Positions 8,418 through 18,771 of a stretch of 64,000 nt of DNA are shown here, piece by piece. Source of the stretch: Pantoea anthophila (GTDB lineage: Bacteria; Pseudomonadota; Gammaproteobacteria; Enterobacterales; Enterobacteriaceae); contig NZ_VHIZ01000053.1 of the NCBI RefSeq assembly GCF_006494375.1, positions 1-64,000 on the forward strand, given 5' to 3'. The notes under the pieces are model-generated. The model was given only the letters and a program-made list of their open reading frames with translations. It searched no databases and was not told the DNA's origin. The position numbers and the translations under genes are program-made. Positions within the stretch are counted from its first letter, which is position 1. Every line of letters starts with the position of its first letter.

Positions 8418-9196
8418 TGCTGGAGATACTCTATCAGGATGCGTGGCTGGTTGCGGTCAACAAGCCCAGCGGCTGGCTGGTGCATCGCAGCTGGCTGGAT
8501 CGGCATGAAACCGTGTTTGTGATGCAGACTGTGCGGGATCAGATCGGCCAGCATGTCTTTACCGCCCATCGTCTGGACAAGCCGACCTCCGGGGTGCTGC
8601 TGATGGGCCTTTCGAGTGAGGTTGGCCGCCAGCTTTCTCAGCAGTTTGAACAGCATCAGATGCAGAAAACCTATCACGCCGTGGTGCGTGGCTGGCTGGA
8701 GAGCAGCGGGACGCTGGACTATCCGCTGGTTGAAGAGCGGGACAAAATCGCGGACAAGCACGCCACTGAAGCACGCGCCGCACAGCCCGCGGTCACCGAC
8801 TATCAGTCGCTGGCCACGGTCGAGATGCCGGTCGCCATCAGCCGTTACCCCACCTCGCGCTACAGTCTGGTTGAGCTTTCACCTAAAACCGGTCGCAAAC
8901 ATCAGCTGCGCCGTCATATGTCCCACCTGCGTCATCCGATTATTGGCGATTCGGCGCATGGCGACCTGCGTCAGAACCGGGGCGCCGCGCAACATTTTGG
9001 CGCGGACCGGCTGATGCTGCACGCCAGCAGTCTGGCCCTGACCCACCCGGTGACCGGCGAGCCACTGGTGCTGCGCGCCGGGCTGGATAGCGTCTGGCAG
9101 AGGCTGATGACGCAGTTTGGCTGGCAGGATTGCATTCCTGAGGTGCCGCGGGTTGAGTTTGACGCCGCGCCAGGACAGGATAACGTTTCAGAATAA
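8417..9196 (+). CDS. truC: tRNA pseudouridine(65) synthase TruC
   Basis: The 259-residue RluA-family pseudouridine synthase carries the catalytic aspartate at 54 in HRLDKPTSGVLL. It also has the later conserved segments KTGRKHQLRRHM and HPIIGDSAHGD. TruC converts U65 of tRNA Ile1 and Asp to pseudouridine. The order yqcC-truC-yqcA is the same as E. coli, with a one-base overlap before and 12 bp after, so it is probably one operon. Confidence 0.95.
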   Translation: MLEILYQDAWLVAVNKPSGWLVHRSWLDRHETVFVMQTVRDQIGQHVFTAHRLDKPTSGVLLMGLSSEVGRQLSQQFEQHQMQKTYHAVVRGWLESSGTLDYPLVEERDKIADKHATEARAAQPAVTDYQSLATVEMPVAISRYPTSRYSLVELSPKTGRKHQLRRHMSHLRHPIIGDSAHGDLRQNRGAAQHFGADRLMLHASSLALTHPVTGEPLVLRAGLDSVWQRLMTQFGWQDCIPEVPRVEFDAAPGQDNVSE

Positions 9197-9208
9197 GGGA
9201 GAGATCAG

Positions 9209-9655
9209 ATGGCAAAGATTGGCATTTTTGTGGGGACGGTTTACGGCAATGCGCTGCTGGTGGCGGAAGAGGCCGAGCCGATTCTGCAGCAGCAGGGGCA
9301 CAGCGTGACCCTGTTTGATGACCCGACGCTGGCGGACTGGCAGGCCTTTGCAGGCGATGTGGCGTTAATCGTCACCTCAACGACCGGGCAGGGCGATTTT
9401 CCTGACACCATTTCCGGTCTGTTCCATGCCATAAAGGATCAGCTGGGGCACCAGCCCGCGCTGCGCTATGGCGTCATTGCGCTGGGCGACAGCAGTTACG
9501 ACCACTTCTGTGGCGCGGGCAAAGCCTTTGATGCGCTGCTGCAGGAGCAGGGCGCACAGCGGGTCGGTGAGGTGCTGCTGGTGGATGCCACCGAAAATCC
9601 AGAACCGGAAGCGGTGACCTCGCCCTGGGTCGATGCCTGGGGTGCGCTGCTCTGA
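9209..9655 (+). CDS. yqcA: Flavodoxin YqcA
   Basis: The 148-residue protein has a flavodoxin fold: an N-terminal FMN phosphate loop [14 protein letters not shown] (residues 8-21), [12 protein letters not shown] (about 57-68), and [18 protein letters not shown] (about 91-108). It is expected to be a cytosolic one- or two-electron carrier; the physiological partner is unknown. The start is backed by GGGAGA 9 bases upstream. It is the last gene of the yqcC-truC-yqcA group and converges on garD. Confidence 0.94.
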   Translation: MAKIGIFVGTVYGNALLVAEEAEPILQQQGHSVTLFDDPTLADWQAFAGDVALIVTSTTGQGDFPDTISGLFHAIKDQLGHQPALRYGVIALGDSSYDHFCGAGKAFDALLQEQGAQRVGEVLLVDATENPEPEAVTSPWVDAWGALL

Positions 9656-9662
9656 TCGCCTC

Positions 9663-9705
9663 GCCCGGGCTCTCTCTGCCAGCCGACGGCAGGGAGACGC
9701 CGGGC
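9663..9705. terminator. Large hairpin between convergent yqcA and garD
   Basis: TCTCTCTGCC (9671-9680) pairs with GGCAGGGAGA (9688-9697), with one G-U pair, and is extended by GCCCG (9663-9667) with CGGGC (9701-9705). The stem lies in the 55-bp gap between two converging genes. No T tract was seen, so it may be a weak bidirectional terminator. Confidence 0.5.
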
Positions 9706-9710
9706 ACGGC

Positions 9711-11270
9711 TCACGTCACCGGTGCCGGATTAAAGACCGCCAGCTGATTACGGATGCCCCATCGATCGGACCAGGTCTGCTTCCTGCCACTGGCGATATC
9801 GAGAATCAACGCAAACAGCCGCCAGCCGACCTGCTCAATACTCTCTTCTCCGGTGGCAATCGTGCCGGCATTGATATCCATCAGATCGTGCCAGCGTTCG
9901 GCCAGCGCGTTACGGGTTGCCATCTTGATGACCGGAATGGCCGCCAGCCCGTACGGGGTGCCGCGACCGGTGGTGAAGACCTGCAGCGTAATGCCGGAGG
10001 CGAGCTGCTGGGTGCCGCAGACAAAATCGCTGGCGGGCGTTGCCGCGTAGATCAGTCCGCGGCGGGTGGGGCGCTGACCGGGGGACAGCACTTCCACAAT
10101 GGCGCTGCGTCCCGATTTGGCGATGGAGCCGAGCGCTTTCTCCACCACGTTCGCCAGTCCCCCTTTTTTATTGCCCGGTGATGGATTGGCGCTGCGGTCG
10201 GTATTGCCCTGGTCGAGGTAATTGTCATACCAGGCCATCTCTTCAAGTAAACGCCTTCCGACCTCCTCATTAATGACCCGCGGCGTCAGCAGATGAATGG
10301 CATCCCGCACCTCCGTGACTTCAGAAAACATCACGGTAGCCCCGCAGCGCACCAGCAGATCCGAGGCGAACCCCACCGCCGGATTCGCCGTCACGCCGGA
10401 AAACGCATCGCTGCCGCCGCACTGCATGCCGACAATCAGTTCCGAGGCGGGACAGGTTTCGCGCTGACGCTGATTCAGCCGCTGAAGATGACGCTCTGCC
10501 ACCTGCAGAATCGCCTTTACCATCGCACCAAACCCCACCAGCTTTTCATCCTGCAAACGCACGATGTCATCATCATCCAGCGAAATCGCCTGCACGTCGG
10601 GGGTGCCGGTCAGCAGACGCTCCGGCTGTAACTTTTCGCAGCCGAGGCTGATGACCATCACTTCACCGCCGAAATTCGCATTCAGCGCCAGGTTGTGAAT
10701 GGTGCGAATCGGCACCACCGCTGCGGGGGCGTTGATTGCCACGCCGCAGCCGTAGAGGTGATTCAGCGCGACCACGCCATCCACATTCGGATAGCGCGGC
10801 AGTAACTCCCGTTCGATGATCTGCACCACATGATCCACCACACCCGCCACACAGTGGACGCTGGTGGTGATGCCGAGCAGGTTACGGGTACCCACGCTGC
10901 CATCCGCATTGCGGTAGCCCTCAAAGGTGTAGCCCTCCAGCGGCGGCAGGTCGGGCGGGACCTGGGTGGCTAACGGCAGGCTCGCCAGCGGCGGCGCCTC
11001 CGGCAGCGCCACCAGTGACTCATCGATCCAGCTGCCGCAGGCAATATCCCGCACGGCATAACCGATCACTTCGCCATAACGCACGATCGCCCCTCCCTGG
11101 TGAATCGTCTGCAGCGCGACTTTATGCCCCTGCGGCACATGTTCCGTCAGCGTCAGGCCATCCGCAAACTGCGTGCCAGCGGGCAGACCCAGCGTGTTGA
11201 CCACAATCGCCACGTTGTCATGCTCATGGACTCTGATGCAGAGCGGCTGTTCATCTGTTGTGGGGTTCAT
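9711..11270 (-). CDS. garD: Galactarate dehydratase GarD
   Basis: The 519-residue protein aligns along its length with E. coli GarD (523). It has an N-terminal SAF-like domain (about 10-90, [15 protein letters not shown]), then the UxaA/GarD catalytic region with [25 protein letters not shown] and [17 protein letters not shown]. The enzyme removes water from D-galactarate (meso-galactaric acid) to give 5-keto-4-deoxy-D-glucarate, the same product as GudD. AGGAG precedes the ATG. It is divergent from gudP and lies in one locus with the shared downstream pathway, unlike the split gar and gud loci of E. coli. Confidence 0.95.
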   Translation of the reverse strand: MNPTTDEQPLCIRVHEHDNVAIVVNTLGLPAGTQFADGLTLTEHVPQGHKVALQTIHQGGAIVRYGEVIGYAVRDIACGSWIDESLVALPEAPPLASLPLATQVPPDLPPLEGYTFEGYRNADGSVGTRNLLGITTSVHCVAGVVDHVVQIIERELLPRYPNVDGVVALNHLYGCGVAINAPAAVVPIRTIHNLALNANFGGEVMVISLGCEKLQPERLLTGTPDVQAISLDDDDIVRLQDEKLVGFGAMVKAILQVAERHLQRLNQRQRETCPASELIVGMQCGGSDAFSGVTANPAVGFASDLLVRCGATVMFSEVTEVRDAIHLLTPRVINEEVGRRLLEEMAWYDNYLDQGNTDRSANPSPGNKKGGLANVVEKALGSIAKSGRSAIVEVLSPGQRPTRRGLIYAATPASDFVCGTQQLASGITLQVFTTGRGTPYGLAAIPVIKMATRNALAERWHDLMDINAGTIATGEESIEQVGWRLFALILDIASGRKQTWSDRWGIRNQLAVFNPAPVT

Positions 11271-11775
11271 CGCCTATCTCCTGTCGGGCGCACCGGCTTG
11301 TCCGGCTCGCATAATCTGACCTGTTACCTGCGGTGTATTAGCCAGCTTCAGTATAAAGAGGGGAAGCAGGCCACACATTGTGCAACTGACCACTATTACG
11401 CCGATCTGCCGCGCTGTTTTGGGTCGATTCTCCAGAAGCAAGTGAAACGCCTCACAAAGCGGAGGGGAAAGGGCGACCCGGCACGGTTTCGGCGGCGCTA
11501 TTTGCCGCTTTCGTGAGCCATGCCGCAGGGTTTCGTGCATCCGCCAGACAATCACTTCATAACGGCCGTTATTCCAGGGCGATACGCCAATGTGCTCGCC
11601 ACAGGCTGTTTTTATACTGAGCGCCGTTAGCCAAAGTCAGGTTATCTGTCACGACGTATTAGCCCGTCCTGAACCAAAGAGATCGCCGTGTTTAACCCAA
11701 CTTCTCTCTGATACCCAACGCGATGTGTATGCAGTCAGAGCGAATGTAGCTCACGCTATATTTCAGGAGTGCATC
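11271..11775. promoter_or_regulatory. 505-bp divergent control region between garD and gudP
   Basis: No convincing gene is present. A candidate plus-strand -10 TATACT lies at 11613-11618, with a weak -35 near 11590, giving a leader of about 150 bases to gudP. A 10-bp palindrome AACGGCCGTT is at 11561-11570, upstream of that promoter. In E. coli CdaR activates both gar and gud genes; no cdaR is in the window and I could not assign its site. Frames extending gudP upstream to 11590 do not resemble the transporter. Confidence 0.45.
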
Positions 11776-13137
11776 ATGAATAGTTTCAGCCAGACTGCGG
11801 AAGCGGTGCAGAAGCGCACCAACGCCCGTTACTGGATTGTGGTGATGTTATTCATCGTCACCTCATTCAACTACGGCGACCGCGCCACCATTTCGATAGC
11901 CGGTTCGGCGATGTCTAAAGATATCGGCCTCGATTCGGTCGGACTGGGCTACATCTTCTCTGCTTTCTCATGGGCGTACGTAATTGGTCAGATCCCAGGC
12001 GGCTGGCTGCTCGATCGTTTTGGCTCAAAGCGCGTCTACTTCTGGAGTATTTTTACCTGGTCGCTGTTTACCCTGCTGCAGGGCTTTGTCGATATCTTCA
12101 GCGGCTTCGGCATCATCGTGTCACTCTTTCTGCTGCGCTTCCTGGTGGGGCTGGCTGAAGCCCCCTCTTTCCCTGGCAACAGCCGCATCGTGGCCGCCTG
12201 GTTTCCGGCGCAGGAGCGTGGCACCGCGGTGGCGATCTTCAATTCAGCGCAATATTTCGCCACGGTGATCTTTGCGCCCATCATGGGCTGGCTAGTGTCG
12301 GAAGTGGGCTGGGCACACGTCTTCTGGTTCATGGGCGGGCTGGGGATCATCCTGAGCTTCATCTGGCTGAAAGTGATCCACGATCCCACCGATCACCCCG
12401 GCGTAAACAAAGCCGAACTGGCCTACATGGAGCAGGGCGGGGCGCTGATCAATATGGATGTCAAAAAGGAGAGCCGCAGGGTGAGCTGGAGCGAAAAGTG
12501 GTTCCAGATCAAACAGCTGCTGACCTCCCGCATGATGCTCGGCATCTATCTCGGCCAGTATTGTGTTAACGCCTTAACCTACTTTTTTATCACCTGGTTT
12601 CCGGTCTATCTGGTGCAGGCGCGCGGCATGTCGATTCTCAAAGCGGGCTTTATCGCTTCGGTGCCGGCGGTGTGTGGCTTCCTCGGCGGGGTGCTGGGTG
12701 GGGTGATCTCCGACTGGCTGATGCGCAAAACCGGCTCGCTGAATATTGCGCGTAAAACGCCGATTGTGCTCGGCATGCTGCTCTCTATCTCAATGGTGAT
12801 GTGTAACTACACCGAAACCGAGTGGCTGGTGGTCTTCTTCATGGCGCTGGCGTTCTTCGGTAAAGGGATCGGCGCGCTGGGATGGGCGGTGATGGCGGAT
12901 ACCGCCCCCAAAGAGATCAGTGGCCTGAGCGGCGGCCTGTTCAACATGTTCGGCAACTTCTCCGGCATCGTGACGCCCATCGCCATCGGCTACATCATCG
13001 CCACCAGCGGCTCCTTTGAGGGTGCGCTGATCTATGTCGGTATCCATGCCTTCGTCGCCGCCTTCAGTTTCCTGGTGATCGCCGGTGATATCAAACGTGT
13101 TGAACTGAAAACCCGGCCGGTTAAGGACGCCTCATGA
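11776..13137 (+). CDS. gudP: Glucarate/galactarate MFS transporter GudP
   Basis: The 453-residue integral membrane protein has twelve hydrophobic segments and the MFS loop motif [14 protein letters not shown]. It is nearly collinear with E. coli GudP (450) of the anion:cation symporter family, and imports D-glucarate and probably galactarate and glycerate by proton symport. ATG 11776 ([20 protein letters not shown]), preceded by CAGGAG, is preferred over a 62-residue upstream extension. Its stop overlaps gudX (ATGA at 13134), so the cluster is an operon starting here. Confidence 0.95.
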   Translation: MNSFSQTAEAVQKRTNARYWIVVMLFIVTSFNYGDRATISIAGSAMSKDIGLDSVGLGYIFSAFSWAYVIGQIPGGWLLDRFGSKRVYFWSIFTWSLFTLLQGFVDIFSGFGIIVSLFLLRFLVGLAEAPSFPGNSRIVAAWFPAQERGTAVAIFNSAQYFATVIFAPIMGWLVSEVGWAHVFWFMGGLGIILSFIWLKVIHDPTDHPGVNKAELAYMEQGGALINMDVKKESRRVSWSEKWFQIKQLLTSRMMLGIYLGQYCVNALTYFFITWFPVYLVQARGMSILKAGFIASVPAVCGFLGGVLGGVISDWLMRKTGSLNIARKTPIVLGMLLSISMVMCNYTETEWLVVFFMALAFFGKGIGALGWAVMADTAPKEISGLSGGLFNMFGNFSGIVTPIAIGYIIATSGSFEGALIYVGIHAFVAAFSFLVIAGDIKRVELKTRPVKDAS

Positions 13138-14480
13138 CGACGCAAAGTTCACCTGTGATTACGGCGATGCAGGTTATCCCGGTCGCCGGTTACGACAGTA
13201 TGCTGCTCAACATTGGCGGCGCGCACAACGCCTGTTTTACCCGCAATATCGTGGTGCTCACCGACAGCGCCGGACACACCGGCGTGGGTGAAGCGCCCGG
13301 CGGCGACACCATCTACCAGACCCTGATGGCCGCCATTCCGCAGGTCGAAGGCCAGCAGATTGCCCGCATGAATCGTCTGGTGCAGCAGGTGCACAAAGGG
13401 AATGCGTCGGCTGACTTCACCACCTTTGGCAACGGTGCCTGGACCTTTGAGCTGCGGGTCAACGCCGTGGCCGCGCTGGAAGCGGCGCTGCTCGACCTGC
13501 TGGGACAGTGTCTGGGCGTGCCGGTGGCGGAACTGCTGGGGCCGGGCAAACAGCGGGATGAAGTCACGGTGCTGGGCTATCTCTTCTATCTCGGTGACCG
13601 CCGCAAAACCGATCTGCCCTATCAGAGTGGCGAGCAGGCCAGCCACGACTGGTATCACCTGCGTCATCAGGAGGCGCTCACCAGCGAAGCGGTAGTGCGG
13701 CTGGCGGAGGCGGCGGCGGATCGCTATGGCTTTAAAGATTTCAAACTTAAAGGGGGCGTGCTGCCGGGCGAGCAGGAGATCGCCACGGCGGTGGCGCTGA
13801 AGCAGCGTTTTCCCGGCGCGCGCATCACGGTGGACCCCAACGGGGCATGGCGGCTGGATGAGGCCATCGCCCTCTGCAAGGGGATGCAGGATGTGCTGAG
13901 CTACGCCGAAGACCCCTGCGGGGCAGAGCAGGGCTATTCGGGACGTGAAGTGATGGCCGAGTTCCGGCGCGCGACCGGCCTGCCGGTCGCCACCAATATG
14001 ATCGCCACCAACTGGCGGGAGATGAACCACGCGGTGATGGTTAACGCGGTCGACATCCCGCTGGCGGACCCGCACTTCTGGACGCTGAGCGGGGCCGTGC
14101 GGGTCGCCCAGCTGTGCGATGAGTGGGGCCTGACGTGGGGCTGCCATTCCAATAATCACTTCGATATTTCGCTGGCGATGTTCACCCATGTCGGTGCGGC
14201 CGCGCCTGGTAACCCGACCGCGATTGACACCCACTGGATCTGGCAGGAGGGCGATCAGCGCCTGACGAAAAACCCGCTGCAAATCCGCAACGGAAAGATT
14301 GCCGTGCCGGATGCGCCGGGCCTGGGCATCGAGCTCGACTGGGACCAGGTGCACAAAGCCAGTGAACTCTATCAGTCACTGCCCGCCGGTGCGCGCAACG
14401 ACGCCACGGCGATGCAGTATCTGATCCCCGGCTGGACATTTGATCGCAAGCGCCCGGCATTCGGCCGTGCAACAGCATAA
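13134..14480 (+). CDS. gudX: Glucarate dehydratase-related protein GudX
   Basis: The 448-residue enolase-superfamily protein aligns with E. coli GudX (glucarate dehydratase-related protein). It retains the lysine pair of KLKGG (K204, K206), metal-ligand motifs DPNGAW and AEDPCG, ATNMIAT, and the general base histidine H342 in SNNHFD. E. coli GudX has been reported to have low dehydratase activity, so its role beside GudD is unclear. It overlaps gudP by 4 bp and shows extensive identity to GudD, indicating an old tandem duplication. No catalytic residue is visibly lost. Confidence 0.9.
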   Translation: MTTQSSPVITAMQVIPVAGYDSMLLNIGGAHNACFTRNIVVLTDSAGHTGVGEAPGGDTIYQTLMAAIPQVEGQQIARMNRLVQQVHKGNASADFTTFGNGAWTFELRVNAVAALEAALLDLLGQCLGVPVAELLGPGKQRDEVTVLGYLFYLGDRRKTDLPYQSGEQASHDWYHLRHQEALTSEAVVRLAEAAADRYGFKDFKLKGGVLPGEQEIATAVALKQRFPGARITVDPNGAWRLDEAIALCKGMQDVLSYAEDPCGAEQGYSGREVMAEFRRATGLPVATNMIATNWREMNHAVMVNAVDIPLADPHFWTLSGAVRVAQLCDEWGLTWGCHSNNHFDISLAMFTHVGAAAPGNPTAIDTHWIWQEGDQRLTKNPLQIRNGKIAVPDAPGLGIELDWDQVHKASELYQSLPAGARNDATAMQYLIPGWTFDRKRPAFGRATA

Positions 14481-14490
14481 GGAGCAGGAG

Positions 14491-15822
14491 ATGAGTTCAA
14501 CACCCAAAGTGACCGCCATGCAGGTGATCCCGGTTGCCGGCTACGACAGTATGCTGCTGAATCTCAGCGGCGCGCACTCGCCATTCTTCACCCGCAACAT
14601 TGTCATTATCAAAGATAACGCCGGACATACCGGCGTCGGTGAAATCCCCGGCGGGGAGAAAATTCGTCAGACGCTGGAAGATGCCGCCTCGCTGGTGGTC
14701 GGCAAAACGCTGGGCGAATATAAAAATACCCTCAGCCTGGTGCGCACGACCTTTGCCGATCGGGATGCGGCCGGTCGCGGCAACCAGACCTTTGATCTGC
14801 GCACCACAATCCATGTGGTCACCGGCATTGAGGCAGCGCTGCTGGATCTGCTGGGTCAGCACCTGGGCGTCAACGTCGCCTCGCTGCTGGGTGACGGGCA
14901 ACAGCGCGACCGCGTGGAGATGCTCGGCTACCTCTTCTATATCGGCGACCGCAGAAAAACCGCCCTGCCATATCAGAGCCAGCCGGACGATCCGTGCGAC
15001 TGGTATCGCCTGCGTCATGAAGAGGCGCTGACCCCCGAGGCCGTGGTGCGCCTGGCGGAGGCCGCCTATGAGAAATATGGCTTTAACGACTTCAAACTCA
15101 AAGGCGGCGTGCTGCGCGGCGGCGAAGAGGCCGAAGCGGTGACGGCGCTGGCAAAACGCTTTCCCACGGCGCGTATTACCCTCGATCCCAATGGTGCCTG
15201 GTCGCTCAATGAGGCGATCCTGCTCGGCAAACAGCTCAAGGGCGTGCTCGCCTACGCAGAAGATCCCTGTGGCGCGGAGCAGGGCTACTCCGGGCGGGAA
15301 GTGATGGCGGAGTTCCGCCGCGCGACCGGCATGCCTACCGCCACCAATATGATCGCCACCGACTGGCGGCAGATGGGACACACCCTGTCGCTGCAGTCGG
15401 TCGATATTCCGCTGGCCGACCCCCATTTCTGGACGATGCAGGGCTCGGTGCGGGTCGCACAGATGTGCCACGACTTCGGCCTGACCTGGGGCTCCCACTC
15501 CAATAATCACTTCGACATTTCGCTGGCGATGTTTACCCACGTTGCCGCGGCCGCACCGGGCGCGATCACCGCCATCGATACCCACTGGATCTGGCAGGAG
15601 GGGAATCAGCGTCTCACCAGAGAGCCGTTCCTGATCAAAGGCGGCATGGTGCAGGTGCCGCAGAAGCCCGGTCTCGGTATCGAGCTGGATATGGATCAGG
15701 TGATGCAGGCCCACGCGCTCTATCAGAAGCAGGGGCTGGGCGCGCGTGACGATGCCGAAGCGATGCAGTTTCTGGTGCCAGGCTGGACTTTCGATAACAA
15801 ACGTCCGTGCCTGGTTCGTTAA
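14491..15822 (+). CDS. gudD: D-glucarate dehydratase GudD
   Basis: The 443-residue enolase-superfamily enzyme has K202 and K204 in KLKGG, metal site motifs DPNGAW and AEDPCG, and H340 in SNNHFD. It converts D-glucarate (and L-idarate) to 5-keto-4-deoxy-D-glucarate using magnesium. ATG 14491 ([20 protein letters not shown]), behind AAGGAGCAGGAG, is chosen; an earlier start at 14440 would overlap gudX by 41 bp. It lies 10 bp after gudX and 42 bp before garL within the operon. Confidence 0.95.
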   Translation: MSSTPKVTAMQVIPVAGYDSMLLNLSGAHSPFFTRNIVIIKDNAGHTGVGEIPGGEKIRQTLEDAASLVVGKTLGEYKNTLSLVRTTFADRDAAGRGNQTFDLRTTIHVVTGIEAALLDLLGQHLGVNVASLLGDGQQRDRVEMLGYLFYIGDRRKTALPYQSQPDDPCDWYRLRHEEALTPEAVVRLAEAAYEKYGFNDFKLKGGVLRGGEEAEAVTALAKRFPTARITLDPNGAWSLNEAILLGKQLKGVLAYAEDPCGAEQGYSGREVMAEFRRATGMPTATNMIATDWRQMGHTLSLQSVDIPLADPHFWTMQGSVRVAQMCHDFGLTWGSHSNNHFDISLAMFTHVAAAAPGAITAIDTHWIWQEGNQRLTREPFLIKGGMVQVPQKPGLGIELDMDQVMQAHALYQKQGLGARDDAEAMQFLVPGWTFDNKRPCLVR

Positions 15823-15864
15823 TCTTTCTGGCTCACGCGGAGCCGTCGTCACAGGAGTTCAACC

Positions 15865-16635
15865 ATGAGTAATGCAGCCTGGCCCAACGGATTTCGTCGT
15901 CGCCTGTTAGCGGGTGAAACCCTGATTGGCAGCTGGTGCGCGCTGGCCAGTCCGATCTCTACCGAAATCCTTGGGCTGGCCGGTTTTGACTGGCTGGTGC
16001 TGGATGGGGAGCATGCGCCCAACGATATCACCACGTTTGTGCCACAGCTGATGGCGCTGAAAGGGAGCCACAGTGCGCCGGTCGTACGGCCGCCCTGCAA
16101 CGAGCCGGTGATCATCAAGCGCCTGCTGGATATCGGGTTTAACAACTTCCTCGTGCCCTTTGTTGAGACAGAAGAGGAGGCGCGGCGCGCGGTCGCCTCA
16201 ACCCGCTATCCGCCCGCCGGTATTCGCGGCGTGTCGGTCTCCCATCGCAGCAACATGTACGGCACCCTGCCGGATTACAACCAGAGCATCAATGACAACA
16301 TCACCGTGCTGGTGCAGATCGAAACCCGGCAGGCGGTTGACCACATCGACGCCATAGCCGCAGTCGACGGCGTGGACGGCATCTTCGTCGGACCGGGCGA
16401 TCTCTCTGCGGCGCTGGGCTACCTCGGCCAGCCCGCCCACCCGGAGGTGCTGGAGGTGATTAAACACATTTTTGACCGTGCCAGAGCGGCCGGGAAGCCG
16501 GCGGGCATTCTGGCCCCGGTGGAGGCGGACGCCCGTCGTTATCTGGAGTGGGGAGCCACCTTTGTGGCGGTCGGCAGCGATCTCGGGGTATTCCGCAGCG
16601 CCACCCAGGCGTTGTGCGACAAATTTAAGCGCTAA
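15865..16635 (+). CDS. garL: 5-keto-4-deoxy-D-glucarate aldolase GarL
   Basis: The 256 residues equal the E. coli GarL length. The HpcH/HpaI class II aldolase fold shows the DGEHAPND motif with the conserved histidine at 50, the metal-binding [10 protein letters not shown] region, and [17 protein letters not shown]. It splits 5-keto-4-deoxy-D-glucarate into pyruvate and tartronate semialdehyde, the products of both GudD and GarD. In E. coli garL belongs to garPLRK; here it follows gudD directly, so glucarate and galactarate pathways share one transcription unit. Confidence 0.95.
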   Translation: MSNAAWPNGFRRRLLAGETLIGSWCALASPISTEILGLAGFDWLVLDGEHAPNDITTFVPQLMALKGSHSAPVVRPPCNEPVIIKRLLDIGFNNFLVPFVETEEEARRAVASTRYPPAGIRGVSVSHRSNMYGTLPDYNQSINDNITVLVQIETRQAVDHIDAIAAVDGVDGIFVGPGDLSAALGYLGQPAHPEVLEVIKHIFDRARAAGKPAGILAPVEADARRYLEWGATFVAVGSDLGVFRSATQALCDKFKR

Positions 16636-16653
16636 GCAGCAAGGAGACACGCA

Positions 16654-17538
16654 ATGAAGATTGGATTTATTGGCCTGGGCATCATGGGTAAACCCATGAG
16701 CAAAAATCTGCTGAAAGCGGGCTACTCACTGGTGGTGCGCGATCACCACGCCAGCAACGAAGCTGAACTGGCTGAACTGGGCGCGACCGTGGCAACCTCG
16801 CCGAAAGAGGTGGCTGAGCAGTGCGAGGTGGTCATTACCATGGTGCCCAACTCGCCGCAGGTGAAAGCGGTCTGCCTGGGAGAGGGCGGCATTATCGAAG
16901 GCGCGAAGCCGGGCCTGGTGGTGATCGACATGAGCTCGATTGCGCCACTGGCGAGCCGGGAAGTGCACGATGCGCTGGCAGAAAAAGGGATCAGCATGCT
17001 GGACGCCCCGGTCAGCGGCGGGGAGCCGAAAGCGATTGAAGGCACGCTTTCCGTCATGGTCGGGGGAGAGAAAGCGGTGTTTGATCGCTGTTACGACATC
17101 ATGAAGGCGATGGCGGGATCGGTAGTGCACACCGGTGACATCGGCGCAGGCAACGTCACCAAGCTGGCCAATCAGGTGATTGTGGCGCTGAACATCGCGG
17201 CGATGTCCGAAGCCCTGTCGCTGGCGACCAAAGCGGGGGTCAGTCCGGAGCTGGTGTTCCAGGCGATTCGTGGCGGCCTGGCGGGCAGCACGGTGCTGGA
17301 GGCGAAAGCGCCGATGGTGATGGATCGCAACTTCAGACCGGGCTTTCGCATCGACCTGCATATCAAGGATCTGGCGAACGCCCTGGATACCTCGCACACG
17401 CTGGGCGCGCATCTGCCGCTGACGGCGGCGGTGATGGAGATGATGCAGGCGCTGCGTAATGATGGCCAGGGAACGTCCGACCACAGTGCGCTGGCCTGCT
17501 ATTATGAGAAGTTAGCGAAGGTTGAAATCGCCCGCTAA
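16654..17538 (+). CDS. garR: Tartronate semialdehyde reductase GarR
   Basis: The 294-residue protein is a beta-hydroxyacid dehydrogenase. It has a nucleotide-binding GFIGLGIMGKPMSKNLL (4-20), the substrate motif DAPVSGGEPKA (117-127), and catalytic lysine 170 in GNVTKLANQ. It reduces tartronate semialdehyde to D-glycerate with NAD(P)H. Length and sequence match E. coli GarR; GlxR is a close paralogue, but the garL/garK context decides. AAGGAG lies upstream and the gap to garL is 18 bp. Confidence 0.95.
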   Translation: MKIGFIGLGIMGKPMSKNLLKAGYSLVVRDHHASNEAELAELGATVATSPKEVAEQCEVVITMVPNSPQVKAVCLGEGGIIEGAKPGLVVIDMSSIAPLASREVHDALAEKGISMLDAPVSGGEPKAIEGTLSVMVGGEKAVFDRCYDIMKAMAGSVVHTGDIGAGNVTKLANQVIVALNIAAMSEALSLATKAGVSPELVFQAIRGGLAGSTVLEAKAPMVMDRNFRPGFRIDLHIKDLANALDTSHTLGAHLPLTAAVMEMMQALRNDGQGTSDHSALACYYEKLAKVEIAR

Positions 17539-17613
17539 ATCCCGGTGCCGGTCTCCGCGGAAACCGGCCGGGTTCAGCGCCGTTTCAATGACTCAACTGT
17601 GCTCGGATTGCCT

Positions 17614-18753
17614 ATGAAAATCGTAATCGCACCGGATTCATATAAAGAGAGTTTATCCGCCCTGGAGGTGGCATCGGCGATTGAAGCGGGATTCCGTGAC
17701 ATCTTTCCCGATGCCCACTACGTGAAAATACCGGTCGCCGACGGCGGCGAAGGAACGGTAGAAGCGATGGTCGCGGCGACGAAAGGAAACATCGTCAGGC
17801 TGAAGGTGACCGGGCCACTGGGCACACAGGTCGAGGCTTTCTATGGCCTCTCCGGCGATGCGTCCACCGCCTATATCGAAATGGCGGCAGCCAGCGGACT
17901 GGAGCGGGTGCCCGCCGCCCAGCGCGATCCGCTGATCACCACCTCGTTCGGCACCGGCGAGCTGATCCGGCATGCGCTGGATAAAGGCATCGGCCACATC
18001 ATTATTGGCATTGGTGGTAGTGCGACCAACGATGGCGGCGCCGGGATGATGCAGGCGCTGGGCGCCCGGCTGCTGGACGATCGCGGCCAGCAGATTGGTC
18101 ACGGCGGCGGGGCGCTGCCTGACCTCGCTTCCATTGAGATTGATGCACTGGATGCCCGTCTTCGGCAGTGCCGCATTGAGGTGGCGTGTGACGTCACCAA
18201 TCCGCTGACCGGAAAAGAGGGCGCTTCGGCTGTTTTCGGTCCGCAGAAAGGGGCGACACCGGCACTGGTGCAGCAGCTCGATCAGGCGCTGACCCACTAC
18301 GCCGCGATTATTCAGCGCGACCTCGATATCGACGTGCTGCATATCCCCGGCGGCGGTGCGGCGGGCGGCATGGGAGCGGCGCTGCACGCCTTTTGCCAGG
18401 CAGAACTGCGGCGCGGCATCGAAATTGTCACGGAGGCGCTGGGGCTGGCGGAGCAGGTAAAAGATGCCGACCTCGTGATCACCGGGGAAGGCCGCATCGA
18501 CAGCCAGAGTATCAATGGCAAGGTGCCGGTAGGGGTCGCCAGCGTAGCAAAGCGCTTCAACAAGCCGGTGATAGGCATCGCCGGCAGCCTGACGGCGGAT
18601 GTGGGAGTGGTGCATCAGCATGGTATCGATGCGGTGTTCAGCGTGCTCTACAGCATCTGCACGCTGGATGAGGCGCTCGCCACGGCCGGCAAAAATGTAA
18701 CGATGACGGCGCGTAACGTCGCCGCCACGCTAAAGCTGGCTGGCTTTCACTGA
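17614..18753 (+). CDS. garK: Glycerate 2-kinase GarK
   Basis: The 379-residue glycerate kinase (GK-I family) starts [20 protein letters not shown]. It carries [33 protein letters not shown] and [15 protein letters not shown], the nucleotide- and substrate-binding glycine-rich segments. It phosphorylates D-glycerate to 2-phosphoglycerate, which enters glycolysis at enolase (eno is also in this window). A frame extension to 17545 lacks similarity. It is the last gene of the operon, 75 bp after garR, and converges on barA 18 bp away. GlxK is a paralogue alternative. Confidence 0.94.
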   Translation: MKIVIAPDSYKESLSALEVASAIEAGFRDIFPDAHYVKIPVADGGEGTVEAMVAATKGNIVRLKVTGPLGTQVEAFYGLSGDASTAYIEMAAASGLERVPAAQRDPLITTSFGTGELIRHALDKGIGHIIIGIGGSATNDGGAGMMQALGARLLDDRGQQIGHGGGALPDLASIEIDALDARLRQCRIEVACDVTNPLTGKEGASAVFGPQKGATPALVQQLDQALTHYAAIIQRDLDIDVLHIPGGGAAGGMGAALHAFCQAELRRGIEIVTEALGLAEQVKDADLVITGEGRIDSQSINGKVPVGVASVAKRFNKPVIGIAGSLTADVGVVHQHGIDAVFSVLYSICTLDEALATAGKNVTMTARNVAATLKLAGFH

Positions 18754-18771
18754 TCCTGCGGCCAGCCCGGA

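Noticed and set aside
13149-15852. Two long frames (401 and 451 residues) antisense to gudX and gudD
   Set aside because: They are mirror shadows of two similar genes and therefore resemble each other. Function is fully explained by the sense genes.
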